Of a stretch of DNA of 64,000 nucleotides, positions 44,051-52,711 are shown one piece after another. Source of the DNA: Nitrospira sp. (GTDB lineage Bacteria; Nitrospirota; Nitrospiria; Nitrospirales; Nitrospiraceae); the NCBI GenBank assembly GCA_024998595.1, contig JACOEK010000001.1:310001-374000 (forward strand), written 5' to 3'. The position numbers were made by a program, and so were the translations under genes. The notes under the pieces are model-generated. The model saw only the letters and a list, made by a program, of their open reading frames with translations, searched no databases and had not been told where the DNA came from. Each line of letters starts with the position of its first letter. The stretch's first letter is position 1.

Positions 44051-44081
44051 GCCGCGTCTTCGTTGGGGACGAAGACGCGGC
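44051..44081 (-). terminator. Strong stem-loop, probable terminator for the FadL-like operon
   Basis: GCCGCGTCTTCGT (44051-44063) and its exact complement ACGAAGACGCGGC (44069-44081) flank a 5-nt loop. Read on the minus strand it is followed by CTCTTTTC, a short T-rich run. It lies about 260 bp beyond the end of the FadL-like gene and separates that operon from the island promoter. Confidence 0.55.
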
Positions 44082-44343
44082 AGATGGCGTGAGGATGAAG
44101 GCGGTCTACTCAGCGCTGGATGGGCACGATCCAGGAGGCGTGAGATACGGCCGGTTGTTCACAACCGGCGACAGGAAACCGGCTCCAGGCCACGCCACGA
44201 TGTTCGCCCACCTTGCGGGGATGAGGTGCTTCCGCAGGTGCCTCTGTCAGGACGTGAGGGAAGCAATCACTGTGCCCTTATGTGCCCTGAGGGTCAGCAC
44301 CGTGAATGGGCCACCTGCATGTGCACGGATCGGCTGGAGAGGG

Positions 44344-45732
44344 TTAGTAGTTGAAACGCAAGGAGAGTGAACCGGCATGAATGAGGGTATCGTACCGGCC
44401 GTTGACGGTCGGATTTTGATTGCCTGTGACGGTGCGCACTTCATAGAACGCGGCTTGGTATGACAAATCAATGGCGAAGAGTTTTGGCTTAAGCGGACCG
44501 ATGCCCAATTCGCCGCAGCGTATGAAGCCGAGGAAATACCCATTCGCATGACAGGCGAATCCAATGCCGATGGAGGGGATGTGGGCGTTGGCCGATGGAA
44601 CCCCCGGATTGAAGGTTCGATCGGGGATTTGCGTTTGTTGATTCATGTAGCCGGCCCGCAGGGCGACATCCCAGTCCGGCAGTGATGCCAGCCGGAGCCA
44701 CCGGTATTCGGTCCCGATCATCGCCGTATACCCGCTCTGCCAGTTTTGCGGGAACGGAAGCACGGTGCCGTTCGTCAAATGAACATCGAGGCTCCGGTTC
44801 GATTTCCAGCCGACATAGTCCACATCGAATTCCAGCTTCCATTCGCGATCAGGCGTACGCACCGGCCAGACGGCGATGCCGCCGGAGAACACTTGCGGCA
44901 GGACAAAGGTGGCGGCCGTGCCCGCGATCGAAGCGCCATTGGCCAAAAAGTTACCGGTGAGATGCAAGGTGGCCTGACTGCGATAGACCATCCCGATGTT
45001 GACGAGAGGTTTGCCCTCGCTGTTGCGGTAAGGAGTATAGAGAAGGCTGACGTTGAAGCCTGCGGTGGTATCGCTCCCGTTGATTTCGACGAGTGAGCCA
45101 GCCGGAATGCCTAACCCGCCGGGCCAGACCGATTTCTGCTCGAGATGACCTTCACCGAAGAGGCCTGAAAAGGTATAGATGTCCGCACCCAGTCCAAACG
45201 ACAGCTGCTCGTTGAGCTTGTAAGCAATAGTGGGTTTGATGTCGAGCAACGGCAGCGTGGTGAAGGTCAGCGCGCTGCGGAACGGCCCATCACTTGGGTA
45301 CCTGGTCAACGAACCGAAAGGATTGTTGAATCCGATTCCCGCGCTGAAATCTCCCAGCGCAGAGAGGCCGAGGTCTTTGAGATTGGCGACCAGATACACG
45401 TGACCAGGGGGCGGCCAAGCCAGGCTTCCGTTGCGATCTCCCGTCGCTTGGACGCCGGTGGGGCTGGTGAATTGGGTGGTGCCACCGATCAGCGACGTTC
45501 CGAATAGGCTTTGGAATCCGTGCAACTGAGTCATGCCGGCCGGATTGTAATGCAGCGCGGAGGGATCATCCGCCTGGGCGACAAATGCATTGCCCATGGC
45601 GGCGGCAGAAGCCGATTGCCCCTGGAGGCGAGGGGTCTGAGCTTGAGCGGGTGTCATCAGAAGCGAGAGACCCAGTGGGAGCAAAATCAGGAACAGGACC
45701 AGGGCGAGGCGGAATCTCCGAGAGAACAGCAT
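44344..45732 (-). CDS. FadL/OmpP1/TodX-family outer-membrane transport protein
   Basis: The 462-residue protein has a signal peptide ending at PAQAQ and the FadL hatch motif GNAFVAQADDPSALHYNPAGMTQL. A 14-strand barrel follows with typical segments (ITLHLTGNF, WKLEFDVDYVGW, VALRAGYMNQQTQIPDRTFNPG) and a terminal RFNY. FadL proteins admit hydrophobic compounds such as fatty acids or hydrocarbons by lateral diffusion. It starts 4 bp after the V4R kinase gene, so sensing and uptake are co-expressed. Ligand unknown. Confidence 0.9.
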   Translation of the reverse strand: MLFSRRFRLALVLFLILLPLGLSLLMTPAQAQTPRLQGQSASAAAMGNAFVAQADDPSALHYNPAGMTQLHGFQSLFGTSLIGGTTQFTSPTGVQATGDRNGSLAWPPPGHVYLVANLKDLGLSALGDFSAGIGFNNPFGSLTRYPSDGPFRSALTFTTLPLLDIKPTIAYKLNEQLSFGLGADIYTFSGLFGEGHLEQKSVWPGGLGIPAGSLVEINGSDTTAGFNVSLLYTPYRNSEGKPLVNIGMVYRSQATLHLTGNFLANGASIAGTAATFVLPQVFSGGIAVWPVRTPDREWKLEFDVDYVGWKSNRSLDVHLTNGTVLPFPQNWQSGYTAMIGTEYRWLRLASLPDWDVALRAGYMNQQTQIPDRTFNPGVPSANAHIPSIGIGFACHANGYFLGFIRCGELGIGPLKPKLFAIDLSYQAAFYEVRTVTGNQNPTVNGRYDTLIHAGSLSLRFNY

Positions 45733-45736
45733 AGAG

Positions 45737-48454
45737 TTATCGTCCTATTGTCGGGTCGGTTTTGCCTGAGCTCGGCAGGAACCAGTGATCGACGATTTGT
45801 CGCAAGCGGGCGGCATCGAATGGTTTGAGAAGATATCCTTGCGCACCGGCTTCTACTGCCGCCATAGCGCGATCCAACGCTTCCACGGCCGTCATCATCA
45901 CGACCGGCAGCGAGGGTTGTTGGGGGCGCAGTTGTCGCAAGACCTCCAGCCCACCTATTTCCGGCAAGGCGATGTCCAACAAGACGCCGTCGACCGGTGT
46001 CTCCGAGAGGATGCGCAACGCCGTCCGGCCGTCCGCTGCCGTGTCGACATGAAATCCTTCCGATTCCAGGCGATCTCGCAACAGGTGGCAAATGTCGGCA
46101 TCGTCATCAACGACCAGGAGTCTGCGGCGGGCGGCAGGTAATTGAGTGGCGGGCTCCGGCGTACGCGAGTGGAGAGGCAGGGTGAACGTAAATTCCGTGC
46201 CTTCATCCACCGTGCTGTGCACCATGATGCTGCCGCCGTGCAGATCCACCAAATCTTTCACAATCGCCAGTCCGAGGCCTAACCCCTTCGTCTGGCTCCG
46301 CTCTTGATGCTGCACGCGGAAAAACGGATCGAAGAGCTTAGGCAGGGCGTCGGCGGGGATGCCTTGACCGGTGTCACGGACGACGACACGGGCCATCTCA
46401 TGATCACCGACCGAAAGGTCAACGGAAATGTGTCCCCCATCCGGCGTGTACTTGATAGCATTATCCAATAAATTCGTCAAAATCTGGCTGACGCGATCCG
46501 GATCGGCCCAGACCAGCAGCGCCGGATCGGGACTCCGGAGTTCGATCTGTAAGTGTTTGGCGATCGCCAGCGGCAGGAGTTGTTCGATGACATCGCTGAC
46601 CACTGTTTGAAGCGCCACGTGATCGAAAGAGAGGACCAGTTTGCCGGCCTCGACCCGCGAGAGGTCGAGCAAATCAGTGATCATGCGCGCGAGCCTGGTT
46701 CCGTTGGCCCTCATGCGAGTCAAATATTGTTCCTGTTTCATGTTGAGCGAGCCGACCAGCCCTTCGAGCATATTGTCTGCAAACCCGACGATGCTGGTGA
46801 GAGGGGTACGCAACTCGTGGGAGACATGGGCGAGGAATTTTGATTTGAGCCGATCCATTTGCTTGAGCTGAGCGTTGGCTGCCTCCAATTCGGCGGTGCG
46901 TTCACGAACCCGGGCTTCCAAGCCGGCGTTGAGTGCCTCAATCTCCCGATAGGCTTGGGCATTATCGAGGGCAATGGCGACCTGACTGGCCAGGGTTACC
47001 AGCATGTCGAGGTCGTCTTGAGTCAGGGCCTGATTATGGGTGCGATCCACAGAGAGCGAGCCGATCACGGCGTCGTGCGTTTTCAGCGGAACGGTAATGA
47101 AGGACTTCACATTGACCATGGTGATCAATTTTTGGTCAAACGGGTGTATCCGATCCCAGATCTCATGAACGTTATTGGTGAGCACCGGTTCGCCACGCAA
47201 AAACACGGCGCCTTCCACCGTCTCTGGATCGGTGACGGACACCTCCTGTGTACGCAAAAAATCCGCGACTTCCTGCGGCATACCCCGGACCCGAAAGTCG
47301 TGTGAGACCTGCCTGGTTCGATCGAATTGCGTAATCATGGCGCGATCGTAATGCAAATCGCGGACGATGGTGTCCAGGACATTGGTCAGCAACTCTTCGC
47401 GATCGAACGTCGAGCTGAACAAGAGTCCCGCGCGGTGAAGCGTTGTGAGGTCGTTCACTTTCCGGCGTAGCATCACGGCCGTGCTTTGTTGTTCGAGGTA
47501 GGCCTCGCGCAATTCCTCATGCCTGGCATCGACGACCTGCTCTTGATCTTTGATCAACCGCTGGAGGGGTTTGGTGGCCTGCCGCATATGGCTCGTAATC
47601 ATCCACCACAGGAGCGAGGCGGGAACGGCCGCAAGCCCCAGCGCTTCGAATGTGGGGACGTCTGGCCAGCGCAGATGGACGTAGGTGAAGGTGCCGCCGG
47701 CTACCAGCGTCCACATGGCGAGGGGGATGGAACTGCGCACTTGAGGGGTCCAGGTAAACTCCCACTCGCAATACGGATCGCCGTGGGCGGTGCACGAGAG
47801 ATCTTTGACCGTCGCGGCCGGTGTGCCGTGCAGTTGAGTTTGCACGCGTGCGATGCTGCTCTTGCAGGACAAGCAGATCACGTCGACGCAGCGTTTTCGG
47901 TAAGGACCGAATTGGGCAAGGGCCCGTTCCGTAAATGTCATGCGTAGCACGGCCGAGCGTCGGGTCACCCGACCAACTTCGAACTCCAACACATCACGCA
48001 CGTATTTCCGGCCGAAGTAGGGCCACATTTTATAGAGTTGCGGGGTCGAAAACGGGCGACAGAGGATCTGGATGAGCGGCGGCACCTTTCGGTCTGTTCC
48101 TACGTTGACGTGGAACTGTGGATCTCCGGATAACTGCTCGCAGAATTCTCTCAGATAACAGACGAATTCATAGGAGTAGCTATTCCAGATGTTGCGGAGA
48201 AAGTCGGGAGTGACGTGATAGGTGCGGTCGGGGAGTCGGGCATTGAGAAGACGGCAGAGTTGATTCACGGCTTCAGTCGCTGCTGAGGAGCCTGCGGTGC
48301 GACTGAGATAGTCGAACATGTAGTCCACGTTGGACTGAACGACGACTCCGCTGATATCGGAGATCTTTTCGCCCTGATCGTTGAGGCCGAAAGGACGAAA
48401 CTCCATGAACGGACGTTCGAGAATGGAGTGGTCATTGGAAAGCAGGTCGGTCAT
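45737..48454 (-). CDS. Hybrid histidine kinase with N-terminal V4R-like sensor
   Basis: The 905-residue protein opens with about 230 residues resembling the V4R/haem-NO-binding-like ligand fold. This part ends in VICLSCKSSI, then CTAHGDPYCEWEFTW, a typical V4R cysteine pattern. Two close membrane helices (about 240-290), a coiled coil, a GAF domain (about 330-490), HisKA (HVSHELRTPLTS, His near 545) and HATPase (NLLDNAIKYTPDGG, GLGLGLAIVKDL) follow. A C-terminal receiver closes it (LLVVDDDADICHLL, phosphoacceptor in VLLDIALPEIGG). V4R domains bind small hydrophobic or aromatic ligands, matching the FadL porin 4 bp downstream and the oxygenase-like cytochrome upstream. Confidence 0.85.
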   Translation of the reverse strand: MTDLLSNDHSILERPFMEFRPFGLNDQGEKISDISGVVVQSNVDYMFDYLSRTAGSSAATEAVNQLCRLLNARLPDRTYHVTPDFLRNIWNSYSYEFVCYLREFCEQLSGDPQFHVNVGTDRKVPPLIQILCRPFSTPQLYKMWPYFGRKYVRDVLEFEVGRVTRRSAVLRMTFTERALAQFGPYRKRCVDVICLSCKSSIARVQTQLHGTPAATVKDLSCTAHGDPYCEWEFTWTPQVRSSIPLAMWTLVAGGTFTYVHLRWPDVPTFEALGLAAVPASLLWWMITSHMRQATKPLQRLIKDQEQVVDARHEELREAYLEQQSTAVMLRRKVNDLTTLHRAGLLFSSTFDREELLTNVLDTIVRDLHYDRAMITQFDRTRQVSHDFRVRGMPQEVADFLRTQEVSVTDPETVEGAVFLRGEPVLTNNVHEIWDRIHPFDQKLITMVNVKSFITVPLKTHDAVIGSLSVDRTHNQALTQDDLDMLVTLASQVAIALDNAQAYREIEALNAGLEARVRERTAELEAANAQLKQMDRLKSKFLAHVSHELRTPLTSIVGFADNMLEGLVGSLNMKQEQYLTRMRANGTRLARMITDLLDLSRVEAGKLVLSFDHVALQTVVSDVIEQLLPLAIAKHLQIELRSPDPALLVWADPDRVSQILTNLLDNAIKYTPDGGHISVDLSVGDHEMARVVVRDTGQGIPADALPKLFDPFFRVQHQERSQTKGLGLGLAIVKDLVDLHGGSIMVHSTVDEGTEFTFTLPLHSRTPEPATQLPAARRRLLVVDDDADICHLLRDRLESEGFHVDTAADGRTALRILSETPVDGVLLDIALPEIGGLEVLRQLRPQQPSLPVVMMTAVEALDRAMAAVEAGAQGYLLKPFDAARLRQIVDHWFLPSSGKTDPTIGR

Positions 48455-48591
48455 ATGCGAACAGCCTGATTCCGTGCCTGACTCGTCAGGGCAGCGTGCC
48501 TGGTCGGCAGGATCATACGTAACTTGTCAGTCGAAGGCGAGTCCCAATGTCGTCACGACCAACTGGTTTCTCGTGTTCCGGGCATCTGTGG

Positions 48592-50376
48592 CTATTCAAG
48601 GTCTCGACAAGCCGGAGCATCCCGTATCACAAGCCGGTCGAGGTCACAGGTTTTGAGGTATTCAATAAGGGCCCGCCGGTCTTCCACCGGCAACTCGCAT
48701 CCCAACACGCCATTCCCGTTCCCGTTCTCGCAACCGGGAACGTTGGCGAATTCGTGTCCTCCGTTCCCGTTTCCAGGGAGTTGTGTCTTGAATTCAAATC
48801 CTCCCAGCGGGTTACGGCTGGCCGGTGACCCAGTACACTCCTCAACTACAAATCCGACCTTCTCAGGGTCAAATTGCATGACAGGATTGAGGTAGAAGCA
48901 TCCATGGCGCTCCCGTGCCGGGGAGAGTAACTCATACAGGTTCGGGATCGATCCGTTGTGGAGAAACGGAGCCGTTGCCCAGACGGCGACGTGCGGGCGA
49001 GCGATATATTGTGCGGTATCTCTCCACGTGTTCGTCAGGTGTCGATACTCGGAATCCTCCGCTCCGCCGTTGAGCGCCATTAATTCGTTCGTGATGTATT
49101 CCGAAGCGTCTTTCGCCGACATCCGTCCACGTTGTAAGGGCCCCGTATCCACCGTGCGACGGGAAAAGTTCTCAAGATAGAGGGAGTCAGTCCCGATTTC
49201 TTTCAGCGGCACCATGGTGAGCGTGAGGCTTGGACCACTGCGGGGAGCATTCTTCATTGATGCGGCGACATGGCAATGGGCACACAGGTTTTGGATGCCT
49301 TTGACCTTGTTGCCGTAATAGAGTTCCTTGCCTCTCGCCGCCAATGTGCGATCGATGGGCGGAAACGTGTTCGGCCAGCGAGGCGGCGGCACACTTCGGG
49401 CAAGGTTCTCCAGCGTTTTGAGGGAGTTCAGATCGACAGATGAGCGAAACAGCTCACTCTTTTCTGAGGGAATCGACGTCGCGGTGGGTGTCCAGGCGAA
49501 GAGACCCGCATTTACCCCGATCACTTGGGCGATATTCCTCGCGAGCGGGTGTTGAATCGATCCGCTCCATTGCACCCAATCGTATTCCCATACACCCCAC
49601 AGCGGCGGAATGCTCACTGACGCATTGGCAGGCCTGATGTTATCCGGGTTGAGGGGTGCAAAGACTGTATTTCCTCCACGTCCGAGCGCATCGAAGCGGC
49701 CCGGTCCCCACTGTTCCGGCGAAATATCTCTTCCTCCTCGAGCAAGGAGTCCCTGTGTACGCATGGCCACGTCCATCCCCAAGGTGGTGAGCGTATACGA
49801 GGTCATGGCTTCCCCGCGACGCGCAAGCACGCGGGTGGCGAAGGCTTTGAATTTGTCGGGCGGGTTGGATGCTTTCAGACTCTTTATGAAGGCGGGCACA
49901 TCCGGCGGGATGAGCTCGCCCAGGCTCTTGAACAGAAGGTGTAAGAACCGAGCGTTGTACTGAAGTGATGGGCCTCCTTCGATGCGAACCGTATGGGTTT
50001 TGTATCTGAATTCGCTCGTATGGCAAAACGCACAGGTGAAGCCCACCATCGCTGGTGAGGAGGTCCCTCGGTCGAGTTTTGCGAATCCGACGGGAAGGTT
50101 GTCCGGATGGACCGGGTTACTCAGGACTCCGGTAGCACCGAATGCCGAGAGGAGCGATTCATCCTCAATCAATGTCACGAACCAGTCGTAAGGAATCAAT
50201 TGGGTTCCGGCGGACGTATGGTACCACTGTTGCCGTACCTGCTCAGGCCAACCTTGAATGTCAGACGGATTGTTGTTCTGTGAAGGGGAGAGGTCCATTG
50301 CCTGGCAATGGACGTTCGACAACGCGAATAGGACTACGACAAGTGCCGCGACACGTCGAGGGAAGAAATGCATCAT
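48592..50376 (-). CDS. RoxA-like di-heme c-type cytochrome
   Basis: The 594-residue exported protein has a signal peptide (VAALVVVLFALSNVHCQA). Two CxxCH haem sites are at residues 115-119 (CAFCH) and 365-369 (CAHCH). C-terminal blocks resemble the RoxA/di-haem-peroxidase superfamily (HVAVWATAPFLHNGSIPNLYELLSP, then RHGCFYLNPVMQFDPEKVG). RoxA cleaves rubber with dioxygen, while MauG/CcpA relatives are peroxidases. Which activity applies cannot be read. The ATG at 50376 has a GAGGAG site and sits downstream of a sigma-54 promoter. It is followed at 137 bp by the V4R kinase and then the FadL porin. Confidence 0.85.
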   Translation of the reverse strand: MMHFFPRRVAALVVVLFALSNVHCQAMDLSPSQNNNPSDIQGWPEQVRQQWYHTSAGTQLIPYDWFVTLIEDESLLSAFGATGVLSNPVHPDNLPVGFAKLDRGTSSPAMVGFTCAFCHTSEFRYKTHTVRIEGGPSLQYNARFLHLLFKSLGELIPPDVPAFIKSLKASNPPDKFKAFATRVLARRGEAMTSYTLTTLGMDVAMRTQGLLARGGRDISPEQWGPGRFDALGRGGNTVFAPLNPDNIRPANASVSIPPLWGVWEYDWVQWSGSIQHPLARNIAQVIGVNAGLFAWTPTATSIPSEKSELFRSSVDLNSLKTLENLARSVPPPRWPNTFPPIDRTLAARGKELYYGNKVKGIQNLCAHCHVAASMKNAPRSGPSLTLTMVPLKEIGTDSLYLENFSRRTVDTGPLQRGRMSAKDASEYITNELMALNGGAEDSEYRHLTNTWRDTAQYIARPHVAVWATAPFLHNGSIPNLYELLSPARERHGCFYLNPVMQFDPEKVGFVVEECTGSPASRNPLGGFEFKTQLPGNGNGGHEFANVPGCENGNGNGVLGCELPVEDRRALIEYLKTCDLDRLVIRDAPACRDLE

Positions 50377-50522
50377 TCATCTCCTCATGATGGACGGGAT
50401 TACACTGAACGATTGTGCATGACCGATACCAGAGGTTCGTCAGCCTGATGCGTCGTCATCCTCCATGTGCGCATGGGGAGGGGCTGGATGGAGGTATGTA
50501 CTCACGTTCACCCATTCTGTAA

Positions 50523-50538
50523 AGCAACTCACATGCCA
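50523..50538 (-). promoter_or_regulatory. Sigma-54 promoter (-24/-12) of the cytochrome-kinase-porin operon
   Basis: Minus-strand TGGCATGTGAGTTGCT has GG-N10-GC spacing and matches TGGCAYG-N4-TTGCT. Transcription should start about 135 nt before the cytochrome ATG. Confidence 0.75.
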
Positions 50539-50664
50539 TTGGCGCGGGAAGGGTACCTGGATCGGTACATGAAAGCCATTTATTTTTTGCGACAGGGCGT
50601 GGCGCGGAACAGGCTCGAAATCCCTCGCGTTCGGCATGGAACGGGGAGGCTCTCCAATGCAGAG

Positions 50665-50680
50665 GTATCCGAAGAGATAC
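50665..50680 (-). promoter_or_regulatory. Enhancer-type palindrome upstream of the cytochrome promoter
   Basis: GTATC-CGAAGA-GATAC is an exact GTATC-N6-GATAC palindrome, 126 bp upstream of the -24 element. That is the same distance as in the kinase module at 20715-20872. Confidence 0.65.
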
Positions 50681-50721
50681 AACGCAACCGGCGAAGGTAT
50701 TGGGGAGTGGATGGGAGGAGA

Positions 50722-51237
50722 CTACTGATGAAGATGCTTCATGGCGGCGGCGCAGAGGATGATGAAGAAGCCCATCCAGAGGGCGGCGCGTTGAAAGGGA
50801 ATCGATTCGTAGTTTTCGCCTTCCTCTTCTTCATCCTGATCTGCTTTAAAAATGACGGTGTAGAGAAACAGGGTGAGAAGGCACAGGACCAGAATCAGCT
50901 TGATGCAGAAAATCCACAGATACTTAGGATGGTTCTGCATGCCCTGGCCGGTCTGCGACACGAAGATCTGATTGACGTAGTGGAGGTTGATGCCGCCGGT
51001 GAACAGCAGGACCACCAACAAAATTCCCGCCACCCGCTTGTAATGCTTGTAAAAGGCGTCAGTGATGGGGCGAACATATTCCTTGGGCAGGGCGGCGTCC
51101 CGAAGCCCTGGCTTGACGGCCATCACGATGAACGCGAGCCCGCCGATCCAGATCACCGCCGAGAGGAGATGGAACCAGTGATTGACGATCGGGATGAGCT
51201 GGTTCAGATCAAGGAAGATGCTTTGTACGGAATCCAT
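50722..51237 (-). CDS. CopD-like four-helix membrane protein
   Basis: The 171-residue inner-membrane protein has four hydrophobic helices and the CopD-type start WFHLLSAVIWIGGLAFIVMAV. Histidines in HWFHLL and INLHYVNQ could bind metal or haem. An acidic loop (KADQDEEEEGENYE) precedes the last helix, and the C-terminus ends MKHLHQ. CopD-family proteins are linked to copper handling or act as haem-bearing membrane oxidases. It follows the radical-SAM gene by 67 bp on the same strand and is the last gene of the Usp-radical SAM operon. Confidence 0.7.
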   Translation of the reverse strand: MDSVQSIFLDLNQLIPIVNHWFHLLSAVIWIGGLAFIVMAVKPGLRDAALPKEYVRPITDAFYKHYKRVAGILLVVLLFTGGINLHYVNQIFVSQTGQGMQNHPKYLWIFCIKLILVLCLLTLFLYTVIFKADQDEEEEGENYESIPFQRAALWMGFFIILCAAAMKHLHQ

Positions 51238-51304
51238 GATAGATCGGTCAGGGCGGATAGCGAAGGTAACGTGGCTTACCAGAGGCAGTGTCTCTCGCCC
51301 GCTC

Positions 51305-52711
51305 CTAGTCCTTCCCTCTCATATCGAAATTGAAGACAGGGGCGTCGTTTCCGAAGCGCTTCTTTCGCAGCTCTTCCATCAATTCAATGGTCACGAGGGC
51401 AATGCCGTTTTCACGGGCGTGGCGTTCCACACCCTTCTTGACCATGGCGCGGAGAAAATAGGGAATCCGGCTGAGTCGAAGTTCAGAGGCTTCGTCCCAT
51501 GCAACTTCGCTCTCCTCCGGCGTGTTGAAGGCGACTTTGATCTTCTCGCCGCCCTTGGGCGTGTAGAGGCACCATTGGTCCTCGTCCAGCCAGTCGCCAT
51601 GATCCACGTAGGGACGAGCCCGACAGCCACCGCAGATGTCGGTGTATTCGCAGTCACCGCATTTGCCTTTGAGTTGAGGGTACCGGAACGAATTGAACAC
51701 ATCCGACCGTTCCCACAAATCAGCAAAACTCGTCTCGCGAACATTGCCGGCCGATAGCGGCATATAGGGGCAGGGCGTAAGTTCGCCGTTCGGGGTGACA
51801 CGCGCGTAATTGGTTCCGGCGAGGCACCCTCCGCCCATGTAGCCCGTCGCCTTGGTGAGTGGCGAATTGGGATCTTTTTCGTAAGCCAACCGTTTGAAGT
51901 GCGGAGCGCAGCGCGCGCGCACCAGCATGTCTTTGTATTGGTCCTGGCAATCTACCAGATAACCTAACACTTCCTCATACTGTTGGGGCGTGATGTCAGT
52001 GAGCTCTTCGCCACGCCCGGTGCACACCATGAAGAAGACATTCAGAACCCGGGCGCCCAGAGTATGAGCCCATTCCACCACGGCGGGCAGCTCTTGATAG
52101 TTCATGGGCTGGGCGCTGAAATGTACTTGGAACTGCAGGCCGTTACGTTTGCAGGCTTCAATACCGGCCAGCGCGCTGGCAAATGCGCCCGGCACTCCGC
52201 GGAAGTGATCGTGCTTGTCAGGATTGAGCGAATCAATGCTGATCCCCACGCCCATCACACCGATTTCGACCAGCGTTTTGGCCATACGGTCGTTGATCAA
52301 CATGCCGTTGGTGCCGAACACGACGATGAATCCTAGTTTCACCGCGTGCCGGGCGATGTCCAAAATATCAGGGCGCACGAGCGGTTCTCCGCCGGTGATG
52401 ACCAGCAGACACCCTTTATTCACTTCGGCGATCTGATCGATGAGGCGGTAGCATTCCTCAGTGCTAAGCTCATCCGACCCGCCGCCGGCTTTTGTGGTGG
52501 CGTCGAGATAACAATGATCGCATTTGAGGTTGCAACGCTTGGTGAGATTCAGGGCGACGAGATAGGGCTTGAAGTCATCGACCGTCCGGCCATCGTTCGG
52601 CGCTGCGGCCGGAGAGGTCGGCGAGATGAACTTCGAGATCTGCTGCTGAAGGGACTCCAGCTTGTCTCCGAGAAACGGGAAATTGAGCACCGGCAATGAT
52701 TTTCCCATCAC
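51305..52711 (-). CDS. Radical SAM/SPASM protein (NirJ/AhbC-like) with C-terminal PCP_red domain
   Basis: The 468-residue protein has the radical-SAM cluster motif C60-x3-C64-x2-C67 (TKRCNLKCDHCYLDA), then GGEPLVRPD and GISIDSL. A SPASM region supplies auxiliary cysteines (GGGCLAGTNY, LTPCPY, KGKCGDCEYTDICGGCRARPY). This matches the NirJ/AhbC family that decarboxylates or modifies siroheme-derived tetrapyrroles. The last 60 residues form a PCP_red-like domain (ELRLSRIPYFLRAMVKKGVE, then ALVTIELMEEL), also found three times in the co-translated upstream protein. The ATG overlaps that gene's stop by four bases. A tetrapyrrole or haem-related role is likely, but the substrate is unknown. Confidence 0.85.
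   Translation of the reverse strand: MMGKSLPVLNFPFLGDKLESLQQQISKFISPTSPAAAPNDGRTVDDFKPYLVALNLTKRCNLKCDHCYLDATTKAGGGSDELSTEECYRLIDQIAEVNKGCLLVITGGEPLVRPDILDIARHAVKLGFIVVFGTNGMLINDRMAKTLVEIGVMGVGISIDSLNPDKHDHFRGVPGAFASALAGIEACKRNGLQFQVHFSAQPMNYQELPAVVEWAHTLGARVLNVFFMVCTGRGEELTDITPQQYEEVLGYLVDCQDQYKDMLVRARCAPHFKRLAYEKDPNSPLTKATGYMGGGCLAGTNYARVTPNGELTPCPYMPLSAGNVRETSFADLWERSDVFNSFRYPQLKGKCGDCEYTDICGGCRARPYVDHGDWLDEDQWCLYTPKGGEKIKVAFNTPEESEVAWDEASELRLSRIPYFLRAMVKKGVERHARENGIALVTIELMEELRKKRFGNDAPVFNFDMRGKD

Larger units (their letters stand above)
43690..44343. other. Long intergenic region upstream of the island
   Basis: It contains the sigma-54 module at 43763-43933, a perfect 13-bp stem at 44051-44081 and a 9-bp inverted repeat GCCGGTTGT/ACAACCGGC at 44150-44169. 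A plus-strand open frame near 44089-44370 is Arg/Cys-rich and not convincing. No other gene is seen. Confidence 0.6.
50377..50721. other. Regulatory intergenic region upstream of the cytochrome gene
   Basis: It holds the sigma-54 element at 50523-50538 and the enhancer palindrome at 50665-50680. No credible gene is seen; an 80-codon minus-strand frame here is shadowed by the promoter. Confidence 0.6.

Noticed and set aside
44089-44370. Plus-strand open frame of about 93 codons with an AGGAGG nearby
   Set aside because: The product is Arg/Cys-rich with no protein-like pattern, crosses two strong inverted repeats and overlaps the end of the FadL-like gene.
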